A DNA stretch of 64,000 nt. Origin: Okapia johnstoni (Eukaryota; Chordata; Mammalia; Artiodactyla; Giraffidae). Position numbers and translations under genes: made by a program. A model generated the notes under the pieces. The model was not told where the DNA came from and made no database searches. It was given only the letters and a program-made list of their open reading frames with translations. This document shows positions 45,493-57,052 of this stretch, piece by piece. Where the stretch lies: contig CM044309.1 of the NCBI GenBank assembly GCA_024291935.2, positions 97,427,628 to 97,491,627 on the forward strand, read 5' to 3'. Within the stretch, counting starts at the first letter, position 1, and the number at the start of each line of letters is the position of its first letter.

Positions 45493-46655
45493 GTACCATG
45501 AAAGATCCTTTTCTTTTGCATCATCTTAAATCATCTTACAAATTTAACCTCTAGATGATTGTCTCCCTAAACCTCCAAATATGTTCAGACAAGTCTGAAT
45601 TTGCAAAATCGGCTTTGAAGCTCCTACATAATAAGATTAAAATATATACATTTCTTAACGGCCAATTACATTACTGAATTCTCTCTTCTCTACATGTCAG
45701 TTTAAAGATTATTTTGAACTATTGTGTGGTGGTGACACTGCCTGATGTGGGATACCTGGAACCTCTGTGTTCCATGGAAGTGAATTCAGTTAATTATTGT
45801 TAAGGCTGTGCAGACATCCCTGTAATAAATGTGCATAGTCAGCTCCTTTCCAGTTCTTCAATTATGCATTTAAAATTCCCATTGCCCAAAGCTGCTACAT
45901 CTGTCAATCATACATATGCATTTTTTTCAAGGAAGCTTCTAACTAATTAGATAACCAATTGTATTAAAAAGAACACCATAGAAATAATTTATCCTGGAGA
46001 TTTCCTGGGTGGTATCTAAAACCATCTACTCTCAGAGTGCTAGTCCCAAATTCAGATCTGATAAAATGACTTAACTTTAACATTGTGGCTACAGCTACAT
46101 TTATCTAAGCAGAAGACTGGTTCAGACAAAGGTCTGAGTAGGGGTTACCATAATACTTATATTTCATTTTTTTAAATTAGAAGTTTATAGTGAAGGAATG
46201 TTAGGGATCATAGAAGCAGTCCACATGAGCATTTGAGATTTTGTAAGGGTCAGCTTGTCAGAATTTGTGTTAGAGTTGAAGCAAAACCTCCAAACCTATG
46301 AATTCTAGTGATAATTCTTAAATTTGTAGTCCAGCATACCCTGTCTTTAACTTCCTCCTCCTACTCTCCCATCCCAAGATTCTAAGACGTTCCACCGATA
46401 ACCCAATGGTTAGTCCCTAGAGGCCTTGATCTTGTCTCTTAGGTCAGAAAACTAACAACTTCCGAGTAGTGGTGGAATTGAGATAATGTACAAAGTAAGG
46501 CTCTGCCTTCTGATGCTATGACCTGTGGTCACTGGGGAAAAACAGAGTAAAAAATAAAACACCTTATTTTTTTTATTTTTGAGAAAGCAAGTGTAGCCAT
46601 ATGTATAGGTTCAACTTTTTTGGTGGAATCCAGCCACCACCTTGGGGTTGAATTA
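45493..46655. other. Unique DNA
   Basis: Nothing recognised. Confidence 0.5.
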
Positions 46656-47361
46656 GGATGAGCGTGAAAGAGGAGAGTGAAAAAGTTGGCTTAAAGCTCA
46701 ACGTTCAGAAAACTAAGGTCATGGCATCTGGTCCCATCACTTCATGGGAAATAGATGGGGAAACAGTGGAAACAGTGTCAGACTTTATTTTTTTGGGCTC
46801 CAAAATCACTGCAGATGGTGATTGCAGCCATGAAATTAAAAGACGCTTACTCCTTGGAAGGAAGGTTATGGCCAACCTAGATAGCGTATTTCAAAGCAGA
46901 GACATTACTTTGCCAACAAAAGTCCATCTAGTCAAGGCTATGGTTTTTCCAGTGGTCATGTGTGCATGTGAGAGTTGGACAGTGAAGAAAGCTGAGCGCC
47001 ACAGAATTGATGCTTTTGAACTGTGGTGTTGGAGAAGACTCTTGAGAGTCCCTTGGACTGCAAGGAGATCCAATCAATCCATCCTAAAGGAGATCCATCC
47101 TGGGTGTTCATTGGAAGGACTGATGTTGAAGCTGAAACTCCAATACTTTGGCCACCTCATGCGAAGAGTTGACTCATTGGAAAAGACCCTAATGCTGGGT
47201 AGGATTGGGGGCAGGAGAAGGGGACTACAGAGGATGAGATGGTTGGATGGACATGGGTTTGGGTAGACTCTGGGAGTTGGCGATGGACAGAGGCCTGGCG
47301 TGCTGCAATTCATGGGGTCACAAAGAGTCGGACACAACTCAGCGACTGAACTGAACTGAAC
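46656..47361 (+). mobile_element. BovB LINE, 0.7 kb, young-looking copy
   Basis: It runs from ATGAGCGTGAAAGAGGAGAG to the CTGAACTGAACTGAACTT tail. The frame is open over the whole C-terminal third. About 17 bp are lost near 47250 between two GATGG repeats. It shares unusual variants with the copy at 48863-50535 (see findings). Confidence 0.95.
46658..47266 (+). pseudogene. BovB RT C-terminal fragment, 202 codons
   Basis: The frame starts just after YADD (KEESEKVGLKLNVQKTKV) and stays open through CESWTVKKAERHRIDAF and [18 protein letters not shown] to RMRWLDG. It then leaves frame at the 17-bp deletion. There is no catalytic motif A or C, so it is not an enzyme. Confidence 0.85.
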
Positions 47362-47769
47362 TTAGAGGAGAAAAATTAAGGTCAGATTCCCCAGGTCCTC
47401 TATTTGGGAACAGCAGACAAGAATCTACAGCACTCTCCTTAAAGCCTCTAACCACCTATGAAAATGCTTAGTCTCAGGATTTTAGGGTTCACAAACAGGA
47501 GATGTTTCATGAAAAATAATAAGTTTTAATATATACTTAACAGTCTTGTTATACGATGCTTTTTAAAAATTTTGACTTCTGCACATCTCAGTAGAATAAA
47601 TTTTATATAAAAAGTGAGTTTTCCCTGAAAACTTCTTTGTTTTAAAGGAAGGGCTGTAACTATAGTGTACAATAACCCTGTAGATGTCTTTGGCATCGGC
47701 TTAATCTATGTTTACTATAGGAGTAACTGCTGTGCTTTCTATTTCATAATTCTGAATGTCAATACTGAA
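47362..47769. other. Unique DNA
   Basis: Nothing recognised. Confidence 0.5.
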
Positions 47770-48318
47770 AACAGTCTGCATCAGCCATGAGTACTCATGT
47801 ACATCCAGACAATGGTATATCCCTCAATGTTAAAGATAAATGAGCTATTAAGCGATGAAAAGACATGGAGAAATATTTAATGCATACTACTATATGAAAA
47901 AAGCTAACTGAAAAGATTACATACTTTAAGATGCCAGTTAGATGACTCTTTGGACTGTATGACATTCTGGAAAAAGCAAAATTATGGAGACTGGTTGGTA
48001 GGGGGAAGGAGAGTTGAATAGGTAAGAGTATAGAGGAATTTTATGGCAATGAAATTATTTTGTATGAAACCACAATAGAAGACACATGTCATTGTACAGT
48101 TGTCAAAACCCACAGAATGGACAGCACCAAGAGTGAATCTTAATGTAAACTATGAACTTTGGGTGATAATGTTGTGTCAGTGTAGGTTCACTAGATGTAG
48201 ATAGTGTGGGAAACTGTACATATGGGGAGTCAGTGAGTATATGAGATCTCCCTGAATTTTGTTCAAGCTTGCTTTGAACTTAAAACTGATCTAAGATATA
48301 AAGTCTGTTTAAAAATAC
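47770..48318 (+). mobile_element. L1 3' end remnant
   Basis: CAGACAATGGTATATCCCTC, CATTCTGGAAAAAGCAAAAT, then TTGTACAGTTGTCAAAACCC and a terminal AACTTAAAACTGATCTAAG with AAGTCTGTTTAAAAA follow L1 3' UTR order. The 3' end precedes the BovB tandem. Confidence 0.7.
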
Positions 48319-48334
48319 TAAAAACTATATTTTA

Positions 48335-48862
48335 TGATTCAGTCAGTTCAGTCGCTCAGTCGTGTCCGACTCTGTGATCCCATGAATCGCAGCATGCCAG
48401 GCCTCCCTGTCCATCACCAACTCCCGGAATTTACCCAAACTCATGTCCATCGAGTCAGTGATCCCATCCAGCCATCTTATCCTCTGTTGTCCCCTTCTCC
48501 TCCTGCCCCCAATCTTTCTCAGTGTAAGGGTCTTTTCCAGTGAGTCAGCTCTTCACATGAGGTGGCCAAAGCATTGGAGCTTCAGCTTCAACATCAGTCC
48601 TGCAAATGAACATCCAGCACTGATCTCCTTTAGGATGGACTGGTTAGATCTCTTTGAAGTCCAAAGGACTCTCAAGAGTCTTCTCCAACACCACAGTTCA
48701 AAAAAAAAAAAAGCATCAATTCAAAAGCATCAATTCTTCGGTGCTCAGCTTTCTTCACAGTCCAAATCTCACATCCATACATGACTATTGAAAAAACCAC
48801 AGCCTTGACTAGATGCACCTTTGTTGGCAAAGTAATGTCTCTGCTTTTTAATATGCTATCTC
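48335..48862 (-). mobile_element. BovB LINE fragment, antisense, first of a tandem
   Basis: It runs from the TTCAGTCAGTTCAGTCGCTC tail to TTTTTAATATGCTATCT. There it abuts directly the 3' tail of the next BovB copy in the same orientation. It contains a 14-15-bp local duplication (TTCAAAAGCATCAA) with an A12-14 expansion at 48698-48738. Confidence 0.95.
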
Positions 48863-48875
48863 AGTTCAGTTCAGT

Positions 48876-50444
48876 TCAGTTGCTCAGTCGTGTCCGACTC
48901 TTTGTGACCCCATGAATTGCAGCACGCCAGGCCTCTCTGTCCATTGTCAACTCCCGGAATTGCAGCACACCAGGCCTCTCTGTCCATTGCCAACTCCCGG
49001 AGTCTACCCAACCCATGTCCATAGAGTCAGTGATGCCATCCAACCATCTCATCCTCTGTAGTCCCCTTGTCCTCCTGCCCCCAATCCTACCCAGCATTAG
49101 GGTTTTTTCCAGTGAGTCAACTCTTCGCATGAGGTGGCCAAAGTATTGGAGTTTCAGCTTCAACATCAGTCCTTCCAATGAACACCCAGGATGGATCTCC
49201 TTTAGGATGGATTGATTGGATCTCCTTGCAGTCCAAGGGACTCTCAAGAGTCTTCTCCAACACCACAGTTCAAAAGCATCAATTCTGCGGCGCTCAGCTT
49301 TCTTCACTGTCCAACTCTCACATGCACACATGACCACTGGAAAAACCGTAGCCTTGACTAGACGGACTTTTGTTGGCAAAGTAATGTCTCTGCTTTGAAA
49401 TACGCTATCTAGGTTGGCCATAACCTTCCTTCCAAGGAGTAAGCGTCTTTTAATTTCATGGCTGCAATCACCATCTGCAGTGATTTTGGAGCCCAAAAAA
49501 ATAAAGTCTGACACTGTTTCCACTGTTTCCCCATCTATTTCCCATGAAGTGATGGGACCAGATGCCATGACCTTAGTTTTCTGAACGTTGTGCTTTAAGC
49601 CAACTTTTTCACTCTCCTCTTTCACTTTCATCAAGAGGCTCTTTAGTTCTTCACTTTCTGCCATAAAGATGGTATCATCTGCATATCTGAGGTTATTGAT
49701 ATTTCTCCCAGCAATCTTGATTCCAGCTTGTGTTTCTTCCAGCCCAGCGTTTCTCATGATGTACTCTGCATAGAACTTAAATAAGCAGGGTGACAATATA
49801 CAGCCTTGATGTACTCCTTTTCCTATTTGGAACCAGTCTGTTGTTCCGTGTCCAGTTCTAACTGTTGCTTCCTGACCTGCATACAGGTTTCTCAGGACAC
49901 AGGTCAGATGATCTGGTATTCCCATCTCTTTCAGAATTTTCCACAGTTTATTGTGATCCACACAGTCAAAGGCTTTGGCATAGTCAATAAAGCAGAAGTA
50001 GATATTTTTCTGGAATTCTCTTGCTTTTTCGATGATCCAGTGGATATTGGCAATTTGATCTCTGGTTCCTCTGCCTTTTCTAAAACCAGCTTGAACATCT
50101 GGAAGCTCACGGTTCACTTATTGCTGAAGCCTGGCTTGGAGAATTTTGAGCATTACTTTACTAGCATGTGAGATGAGTGCAATTGTGCGGTAGTTTGAGC
50201 ATTCTTAGGCATTGCCTTTCTTTGGGATTGGGATGAAAACTGACCTTTTCCAGTCCTGTGGCCACTGCTGAGTTTTCCAAATTTGCTGACATAGTGAGTG
50301 CAGCACTTTCACAGCATCATCTTTCAGGATTTGAAATAGCTCAACTGGAATTCCATCACTTCCACTAGCTTTGTTCGTAGTGATGCTTTCTAAGGCCCAC
50401 TTGACTTCACATTCCAGGATGTCTGGCTCTAGGTGAGTGATCAC
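48876..50444 (-). pseudogene. BovB reverse transcriptase, two stops, otherwise in frame
   Basis: The upstream part 50444-50205 holds NKASGSDGIPVELFQ. After the stop region the 413-codon frame 50117-48876 holds GFRKGRGTRDQIANI, FIDYAKAFDCVDH (motif A), GVHQGCILSPCLF (motif B), RYADDT (motif C with both catalytic aspartates), GLKHNVQKTKV (motif D), then LGSKITADGDCSHEIKRR and [14 protein letters not shown]. The normal C-terminal [10 protein letters not shown] is regained after a shifted stretch of about 18 residues, because a 1-base deletion near 49010 is offset by the 43-bp duplication. No promoter or endonuclease is present, so activity is not expected. Confidence 0.9.
48914..48999. repeat. 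43-bp tandem duplication, two units
   Basis: Units at 48914-48956 and 48957-48999 both start GAATTGCAGCAC and differ at two positions (CACGCC/CACACC, TTGTC/TTGCC). It lies inside the BovB C-terminal coding region. Confidence 0.93.
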
Positions 50445-50553
50445 ACCATCGTGATTATCTGAGTTGTGAAGATCTTTTTTGTACAGTTCTTCTGTGTATT
50501 CTTGCCACCTCTTCTTAATATCTTCTGCTTCTTATATAAGTGAAATACTAAAA

Positions 50554-52204
50554 GCTTAAAATCTCATAAGCTTAGTTTTTATTCCATTTTTTTCTATGTA
50601 TCTATTAAAATCATTAAATCAATACTGTACACATACAGAATTTATAAAAATGTGTACATAATTGGGAAGTCTATTTTTTCTTCCCCCTTCCTAAGGGAGT
50701 CCATGTTACTCTTGATAAGTATCTTTCTAATTACTTACCTATTCAGACATATTAACATACTAATAATTTATATAATCCTTTCATTGGATATTTGGGATAT
50801 TTCCAGTTGTTTACTATTATAATAATATTCTATATGCATTTTCTATACATCTGATTTTTTTATTAAGATATATTAATGTATATAAATGACAAAATATGGT
50901 CTATTAATATTATAAAAGTTTGTTTAAAACTGTGAAATGCTTTCCAAAAGATTAAATCAAAGGTTACTCTTTCTAGGAGCATATGAGCATGCTTTCACAT
51001 TCCATTTTCTCCATTGAATTTTATTTATAATTTCTGATAGGTAATAATTATCCACTCAACTCTGTGAGTACTTTTTTAAGAGGCATTGTCCTATCTCCTC
51101 TTCTTTATCCAGAAGCATAAGGATCTGATCAAATACAGAAGGTTGAAAGTATTGCTTAAAGGCTTTTTTCACAGTCCATCTACTGTCTCATTTCATTAGC
51201 ACAGTTTGACAGAAACCCTACTGACATAATAACCAGACGTGGACAGTTTTTTCAGAACATGATGTATAAATAAATGGTCAGTCTTTTAATTTTGTGTGTG
51301 TGAATGGATTCAGTTTGAATATTTCTGATCTCTCTTTTGAGTTCTAGTCTCTCAGATCATGTCCTTGGTAAATTGGTGAGAACTTCTTATGGTACAGTTA
51401 TTTGATCAGATCCTTAGTGACTAATTACTGTTAGTATGAACATATATACTACTGAGACTTTCAACAAATTTTACCCCCAAAATCATACTGCACATTTATA
51501 ACAAGCTTCTAGAACTATCAATCATGTGATCTTTGAAATCCTGACAAAGTCTCAGTTCTGGAAAATTTGTCAAAGGGCATCTTGAGGAAATACTGTGAGC
51601 TCATGAATATTTATAAATATTGCTGTAAATGCGGCAATATCCTCAGGCTTTTTTCCTTTCACCTTTTGGATATGACATACAATGTGATGTAAATTATGCT
51701 ATGAATGACTAACAAAACTGATTAGGTGATGTGATTGCTGTGACATTTCCTTAAGCCCAATATATTATATTGCATATATATTACCCTTTCAAGATAATTC
51801 TTGCTTTGGCAAAATTTGCACTTTACATGCTCTAATCTGAAATATTTTCTTTACTGTAACATATAAAATCATGTTAGGAACTAGTTTGCTTGCAATTTTC
51901 AGTTATGTTGAAGGATGTGTGGTTGACAAGTTACATATGCTGGCTATAACGGGTATTTGCATTAGAAGTTGCTACTTTAATTTGCAATACATTGAATATA
52001 TTTCATATTTGTCAAACATCAGCTTTGCCAGCCTCTGTTAATGGTGCTTCGATTACCATTATATCTAAGCCTCACTCTGGCTCTAATCTCATGGAGGTTC
52101 TGCTTCTGGGAACAAAGAATCTGATGATCTAGGAGGACAACTTCAAAAAAGGAAGTACAAGGAGGGACAAAAGCATATACAGTGGAAACCCAACCTAGAA
52201 TCAT
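50554..52204. other. AT-rich DNA, possibly with old L1-like patches
   Basis: About 50640-50900 has a vague L1 3' UTR character, too weak to call. Otherwise nothing recognised. Confidence 0.45.
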
Positions 52205-52620
52205 AGACGGAAAAATCCTTTGTGGAAAAGTAGCATTTCACCTGAGACTGGAAGCGCACATCAGCATTAGCTAAAAGATTTTGTAGAGGAAAGAGGAAGT
52301 GGTAGAGTGAAAATCATGAAGCATGATATACTAAAGGGGACTAGAAAAAAGACCACCGGAGCTGGGGGATGGACAATGAATGTTACGCCCAGAAATGCAG
52401 ACTGAGACTCTGTAACAAAGGGACACATATAAACCTTGTCAAACATTTTGAACTCTATCTCGAAGGACATAACTGAATACTTTTAAGCACAGGAGTGATG
52501 AAAAAAAGTATTTGTGTTTTTAAAATATCACATGGGGTGAAGTGAAGAAAGGAAGTGAACGAAGTAGAGGTAAGGTACAGAGACCTGGTAGAGGTAATGG
52601 TGGCAGGGGAGATGTGTTAC
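52205..52620 (+). mobile_element. Ancient mammal-wide repeat, family unresolved
   Basis: TAGCATTTCACCTGAGACTG, AGAGGAAAGAGGAAG, GAACTCTATCTCGAAGGACA and TTAAGCACAGGAGTGATG occur in the order of a common old mammalian repeat. I cannot assign its class safely. Confidence 0.45.
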
Positions 52621-52962
52621 TGTCAGGGCCAAGGCAGGCCACCCCACACTGTGCCTCCATCGCATGGCATATTAATTATTTTGAATTAAAGTTACTCTAG
52701 ATACTGGCAGTGCAAGAGGGATATTTTGATCCTCCTTTGTCTCCCTGAAAGCAGGAAATAAATCTCTCATGTCATAGGTATACTTTCTGTGTCTGGAGGT
52801 AGGAGGGCACCGTTATTACTAGAGAGAGAGAATTTGGAGCCCAGAAGCCTGTATAAACAAAACTTATTATTCCTTTTTTTACTATTTTTCAAGCTCAAAT
52901 CTGGATTCTTCAGTCATTAAGCATCCAAAGGCTAAGTTTCTACGTCTTGTTAATTCCACACA

Positions 52963-53051
52963 ATTTTTGTTTTAATTTTAATTGGAGGCTAATTACTTTA
53001 CAATATTGTAGTTGTTTTTGCCATACATTGATATGAATCAGCCATGGGTGT
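52963..53051 (-). mobile_element. L1 3' end fragment (bovine-type), antisense
   Basis: TTGGAGGCTAATTACTTTAC, AATATTGTAGTTG, TTTTGCCATACATTGATATG and AATCAGCCATGGGTGTG are the reverse of the ruminant L1 3' terminus. There is little poly-A left. Confidence 0.8.
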
Positions 53052-53693
53052 GATTTATTGTGTCCTTTTTCTAAAAAGTATGAAAGCTTCTTGCTTTGCC
53101 CACTTCTTAGGCCTCAGATCTATGAGACCTCTGTGCACAAAATTAAACTAGTTTATTTTTGTCCTGTTAATCTGTCTTATGTCAATTCTATTATTATTCC
53201 AGTCACGGAATTCAAGAAGGGGAGAAGGGGAGAAATTTCTTCTTCCCTAATATTACTATACTGGATTGGCTGCTTGTGTGTAAATGATGGCAAACTGGAA
53301 AACAAACTGTTTTACAGAGATATTTGGAAGAGAAAATTAATACAGCATAGTACCTAATCCTATTTGGAGCTGAGTTAATAGATATGTGGGAAAGGGTTAG
53401 CTTTAGGACTAGAATTTGAACATATTGAAAGGCCTGAGGAACATTAAAGTGGAGATAGGATTTAGGCAGTTAAGTAGAGAGGTCTGAAGTACAAAAGACA
53501 GTTCTGAGCTAGAAAATAAGATTTGGGCACTATTAGAATATAGATGATGAAGCCATGAGAGTGGATTACCTATGGAATAAATTTTAATGAAAAAGTAAAG
53601 CACTGAAAACAAAACTCTAAATTCAAATGTCTGGTAAAGACAGCTGACCTCAACATTTCCTTTGGCTTGACAAGCTTCTTCCTGTCTCTTGGT
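53052..53693. other. Unique DNA
   Basis: Nothing recognised. The open frame at 53058-53357 (99 codons) has no domain. Confidence 0.5.
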
Positions 53694-53973
53694 TCAGTTC
53701 AGCTCAGTTGCTCAGTCATGTCCGACTCTTGGCAACCTCATGAATCACAGCACAACAGGCCTCCCTGTCCATCACCAAATCATGGAGTTTACTCAAACTT
53801 ATGTCCATTGAGTCGGTGATGCCATCCAACCATCTCATCCTCTGTCTCCCACTTATCCTCTCGCCTTCAATTTTTCCCAGCATCAGGGTCTTTTCAAATG
53901 AGTTAGTTCTTCGCATCAGGTGGCCAAAGTACTGGAGTTTCAGCTTAAACATCAGTCCTTCCAATGAACATCT
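53694..53973 (-). mobile_element. BovB 3' fragment, antisense
   Basis: It runs from TTCAGTTCAGCTCAGTTGCT to CAGTCCTTCCAATGAACATC. It encodes only the C-terminal tail ([18 protein letters not shown]). Confidence 0.93.
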
Positions 53974-55891
53974 CGTAATATTCCTTTTCTTCATCCATTT
54001 AGAGAATTAGTAAACTTATCACTGTAAATTCTTTCTCTAACCCTTTGATATGTACATTTTTTGAAAACCCTCTTGCCAGTTTTATAATACAGGTTTGTTT
54101 TTCTTAAGGACCTAGGAGTCATTCTTTTGAAAAATAGTAGATCCAGCTCCTAATTTTGTGGGAGAGCAAGAGCCTAATATTGGCGAATACCTAGTTCCAA
54201 GTTGTTAATATACCTCCTCTCATTAGGGTATTAGATATGTATTAGGAAAACTATAAGACACTGATGAAAGAAATTAAAGATGACACAAACATACGGAATG
54301 ATATACCTTGTTCTTGGATTGGAAGAACTATTACTGTTTAAATGACCAACCTACACAAGGCAATCTACAGATTCAGTGTAATCCCTTTCAAAATAACAAT
54401 GGCATTTTTCACAGAACTAGGACAAATCATTTTAAAATATGTATGGAAACACAAAAGATCCCAATTAGCCAAAACAGAAAGAGCAGAACTGGAGGAATCA
54501 TGCTCCTTGACTTCAGACTAAACTACAAACCTACAGTGATCAAATGTACAGTATTAGCCTAAAAAAAAAAAAGACACATAGATCAATGGAATAGGATAGA
54601 AAGCCCAGAAATAAACCTATGAAATTATAGTCAATTAATCTAGGACAAAGGCGGCAAGAATATACAATGGAGCAGAGACAGTCTCTTCAATAATTGGTCC
54701 TGGGGAAAACTGGACAACTGCATGTAAAATACTCTAACACCATATACAAAAATAAACTCAAAATAGATTCAAGACCTACATTTAAGACTTGAAATCATAA
54801 AACTTCTAAAAGGAAATATTGGCAAAACATTATTTGACATAAATCGAAGCAATATTTTTTGGATCTGTCTCCTAAGGCAAAATAAATAAAAGCAAACATA
54901 GGCAAATGTAACCTAACTAAACTTAAAAGCTTTAGCGCAAAAGAAACATTGACAAAATGAAAAGAAAATACACTGAATGGGAGAAAATATTTGCAAACGG
55001 TGTAACCAATAAGGAGTTAATATCCAAAATATATAAACAGCTCATACAACTCCACATCAAAAAATAACCTGATTAAAAAATGGGTGGAAAATCTGAATAT
55101 ACATTTTTCCAAAGAGGACAAGCAGACGGCCAAAAGACACGTGAAAAATGCTCAGCATTGCTAATCATCAGAGACATGCAAATCAAATCCACAATGAGCT
55201 ATCCCCTCGCACCTGTCAGAACGGCTACATCGAAAAGAACACAAATAACAAATGTTGGCAAGGACGTGGAGGAAAGGGAACTCTTGTACACTGTTAGGTG
55301 GGAGGCAAATTGCTGCAGCCCCTGTAGAAAACAGTATGGTGGTTTCCCAAAAAGCTGAAAGTAGAACTACCATACAACACAGCAATTCCATTCCAAGGCA
55401 TATATCTGAAAAAACGAAAACACTAATTCAAAAGATACATGCACCCCAATATTCATAGCAGCATTCTATACAAATGCCAACATTTGGAAGCAACCTAGGT
55501 GTCCCACAACAAATGAATGAGTAAGGAAGATATGATATACATATATATACACCACAAAAAAAATGAAATTTTGCCATTTGTAACAACATGGATGGCCTTG
55601 GAGGGTGTTATTCTATATTCAATAAATCAGACAGAGAAACACAAATATTGTATGATATCATTCATATGTGGGATCTAAAAAATACAGCAAAGTCGTGAAT
55701 ACAACAAAAAAGAAGCAGACTCACAGACAGGTACAGAGAACAAACTAGTGATTACTAGTGGGGAGAGGGAAGAAGGGCAAGGGGAAACATAAGGGCAGGG
55801 CATTAAGAATTATAAACAATTATGTACAAATTAAACTACAAGGATACATTATACAGCACAGAATACATGACCAATATTTTATAATAACTGT

Positions 55892-56066
55892 GGGCTTCCC
55901 TGATAGACAGTAAAGCGTATGCTTACAGTGCGGGAGACCCAGGTTCAATCCCTGGGTCGGGAAGATCCCCTGGAGAAGGTAATAGCAACCCACTCTGGAA
56001 AATCCCATGGACGGAGGAGCCTGGTAGGCTGCAGTCCACGAGGTCGACATGACTGAACGACTTCAG
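55892..56066 (+). mobile_element. Bov-tA SINE, first part of a three-head array
   Basis: Head GGGCTTCCCTGATAGACAGT, GGTTCAATCCCTGGGTCGGG, body shortened (CAACCCACTCTGGAAAATCC), tail TCGACATGACTGAACGACTT. It is joined directly to the compound SINE. Confidence 0.92.
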
Positions 56067-56374
56067 TCACCCCTTGATAGCTCAGTTGGTAAAGAATCCG
56101 CCTACAATGCAGGAGACCCTGGTTCAATTCCTGGGTTGGGAAGATCCGCTGGAGAAGGGATAGGTTACCCACTCCAGTATTCTTGGGCTTCCCTTGTGGC
56201 TCAGCTGGCAAAGAATCTGCCTGCAATGCGGGAGACCTGGGTTCGATAACTGGTTTGGGAAGATCTCCTGGAGAAGGGAAAGGCTACCCACTCCAGTGTG
56301 CTGGCCTAGAGAATTCCATGGACTATATAGGCCATGGGGTCACAATGAGTCAGACACATCTGAGTGACTTTCAC
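56067..56374 (+). mobile_element. Compound Bov-tA SINE with two heads
   Basis: Head 1 (TTGATAGCTCAGTTGGTAAA, TTCAATTCCTGGGTTGGG) joins head 2 at CCAGTATTCTTGGGCTTCCC. The full body and GAGTGACTTTCAC tail follow. It is the same arrangement as at 13851 and 22442. TATAATAACTGT occurs at 55880-55891 and 56375-56386, flanking this and the preceding SINE as one block. Confidence 0.93.
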
Positions 56375-56493
56375 TATAATAACTGTAAATAGAGTATAAT
56401 TTCTACAAATTGTGAATTACTGTATCACACAACTGTAACATATAATATGTAACATAAGTATACATCAGCTATACTTCTATTTAAAAAGGGAGA

Positions 56494-56888
56494 ACAATTT
56501 TTTAAATATATTAGCTTATTTTTCCTCTGGGTAAAGCTAGTTACCAAAAGCAGATGGCCTATGATCTCTCATTCACTTCAGCTCTTAAAAACCATACCAC
56601 CTCCTGCTTTTTGTTTCACAGTTGAGTTCATACTGAAAAGACTGAATTCTGGCCCCTCTTGTATATTGAAACACCCTTGAATGAACTTGAACACAGTCTT
56701 CTCTTTCTGTTAATTTTATTTGGTGCCACAAAAAACAGAATGGTCGGTGTTATAGGTGGGAAAAAAACCCTGGGATATTACTATGGAAGACAGGGAAAGA
56801 TATGGTTGAAGAAATAAGTAATGCTCATAACTATCAAAGTTTGCTAAAATCTCAAAGACGATGAGAACTAAACAAATTGTATTGGATT
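56494..56888. other. Unique DNA
   Basis: Nothing recognised. Confidence 0.5.
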
Positions 56889-56900
56889 AAGCATTACTTA

Positions 56901-57052
56901 GAGGGCGACAGAGAATGAGATGGTTGGATGGCATCACTGACTCAATGGACATGAGTTTGAGCAAACTCCAGGAGATGGTGAAGGACAGGGAAGACTGGCA
57001 TGCTGTCCCTGGGGCCACAAAGAGTCATACACAACTTAGCTACTGAACATCA
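56901..57052 (+). mobile_element. BovB 3' tail, 152 bp, perfect 12-bp TSD
   Basis: It runs from GAGGGCGACAGAGAATGAGA to TTAGCTACTGAACATC. AAGCATTACTTA flanks it exactly (56889-56900, 57053-57064). It contains only the last BovB codons and the 3' tail. Confidence 0.95.

Larger units (their letters stand above)
48863..50535 (-). mobile_element. BovB LINE, 1.67 kb, best-preserved copy
   Basis: It runs from CAGTTCAGTTCAGTTCAGTT to ATATCTTCTGCTTC. The whole RT domain and C-terminus lie in one frame, broken only by two nonsense codons near 50202-50204 (AAG to TAA type) and 50118-50120 (TAT to TAA type). It is 5'-truncated before the endonuclease. It has a 43-bp tandem duplication at 48914-48999. 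Confidence 0.96.
54244..56493 (+). mobile_element. L1 ORF2 3' end and 3' UTR, carrying a SINE array
   Basis: Nearly 1.65 kb of L1 before the insert: CTATAAGACACTGATGAAAG, TTCTTGGATTGGAAGAAC, GGAATAGGATAGAAAGCCC, GACATGCAAATCAAATCCAC, AAGCAACCTAGGTGTCCC and a 3' UTR TTTATAATAACTGT. After the SINE array it resumes AAATAGAGTATAATTTC and ends CTATACTTCTATTTAAAAA. The ORF2 C-terminus is broken by many frameshifts. It is 5'-truncated and of an older (L1MA-like) age. Confidence 0.9.

Noticed and set aside
50640..50900. L1-like AT-rich stretch
   Set aside because: Only loose compositional resemblance to L1 3' UTR; no ordered set of diagnostic blocks.
54308..55358. Short open frames within the L1 copy
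   Set aside because: They are mostly out of the ORF2 frame and broken; the L1 is a dead 3' fragment.
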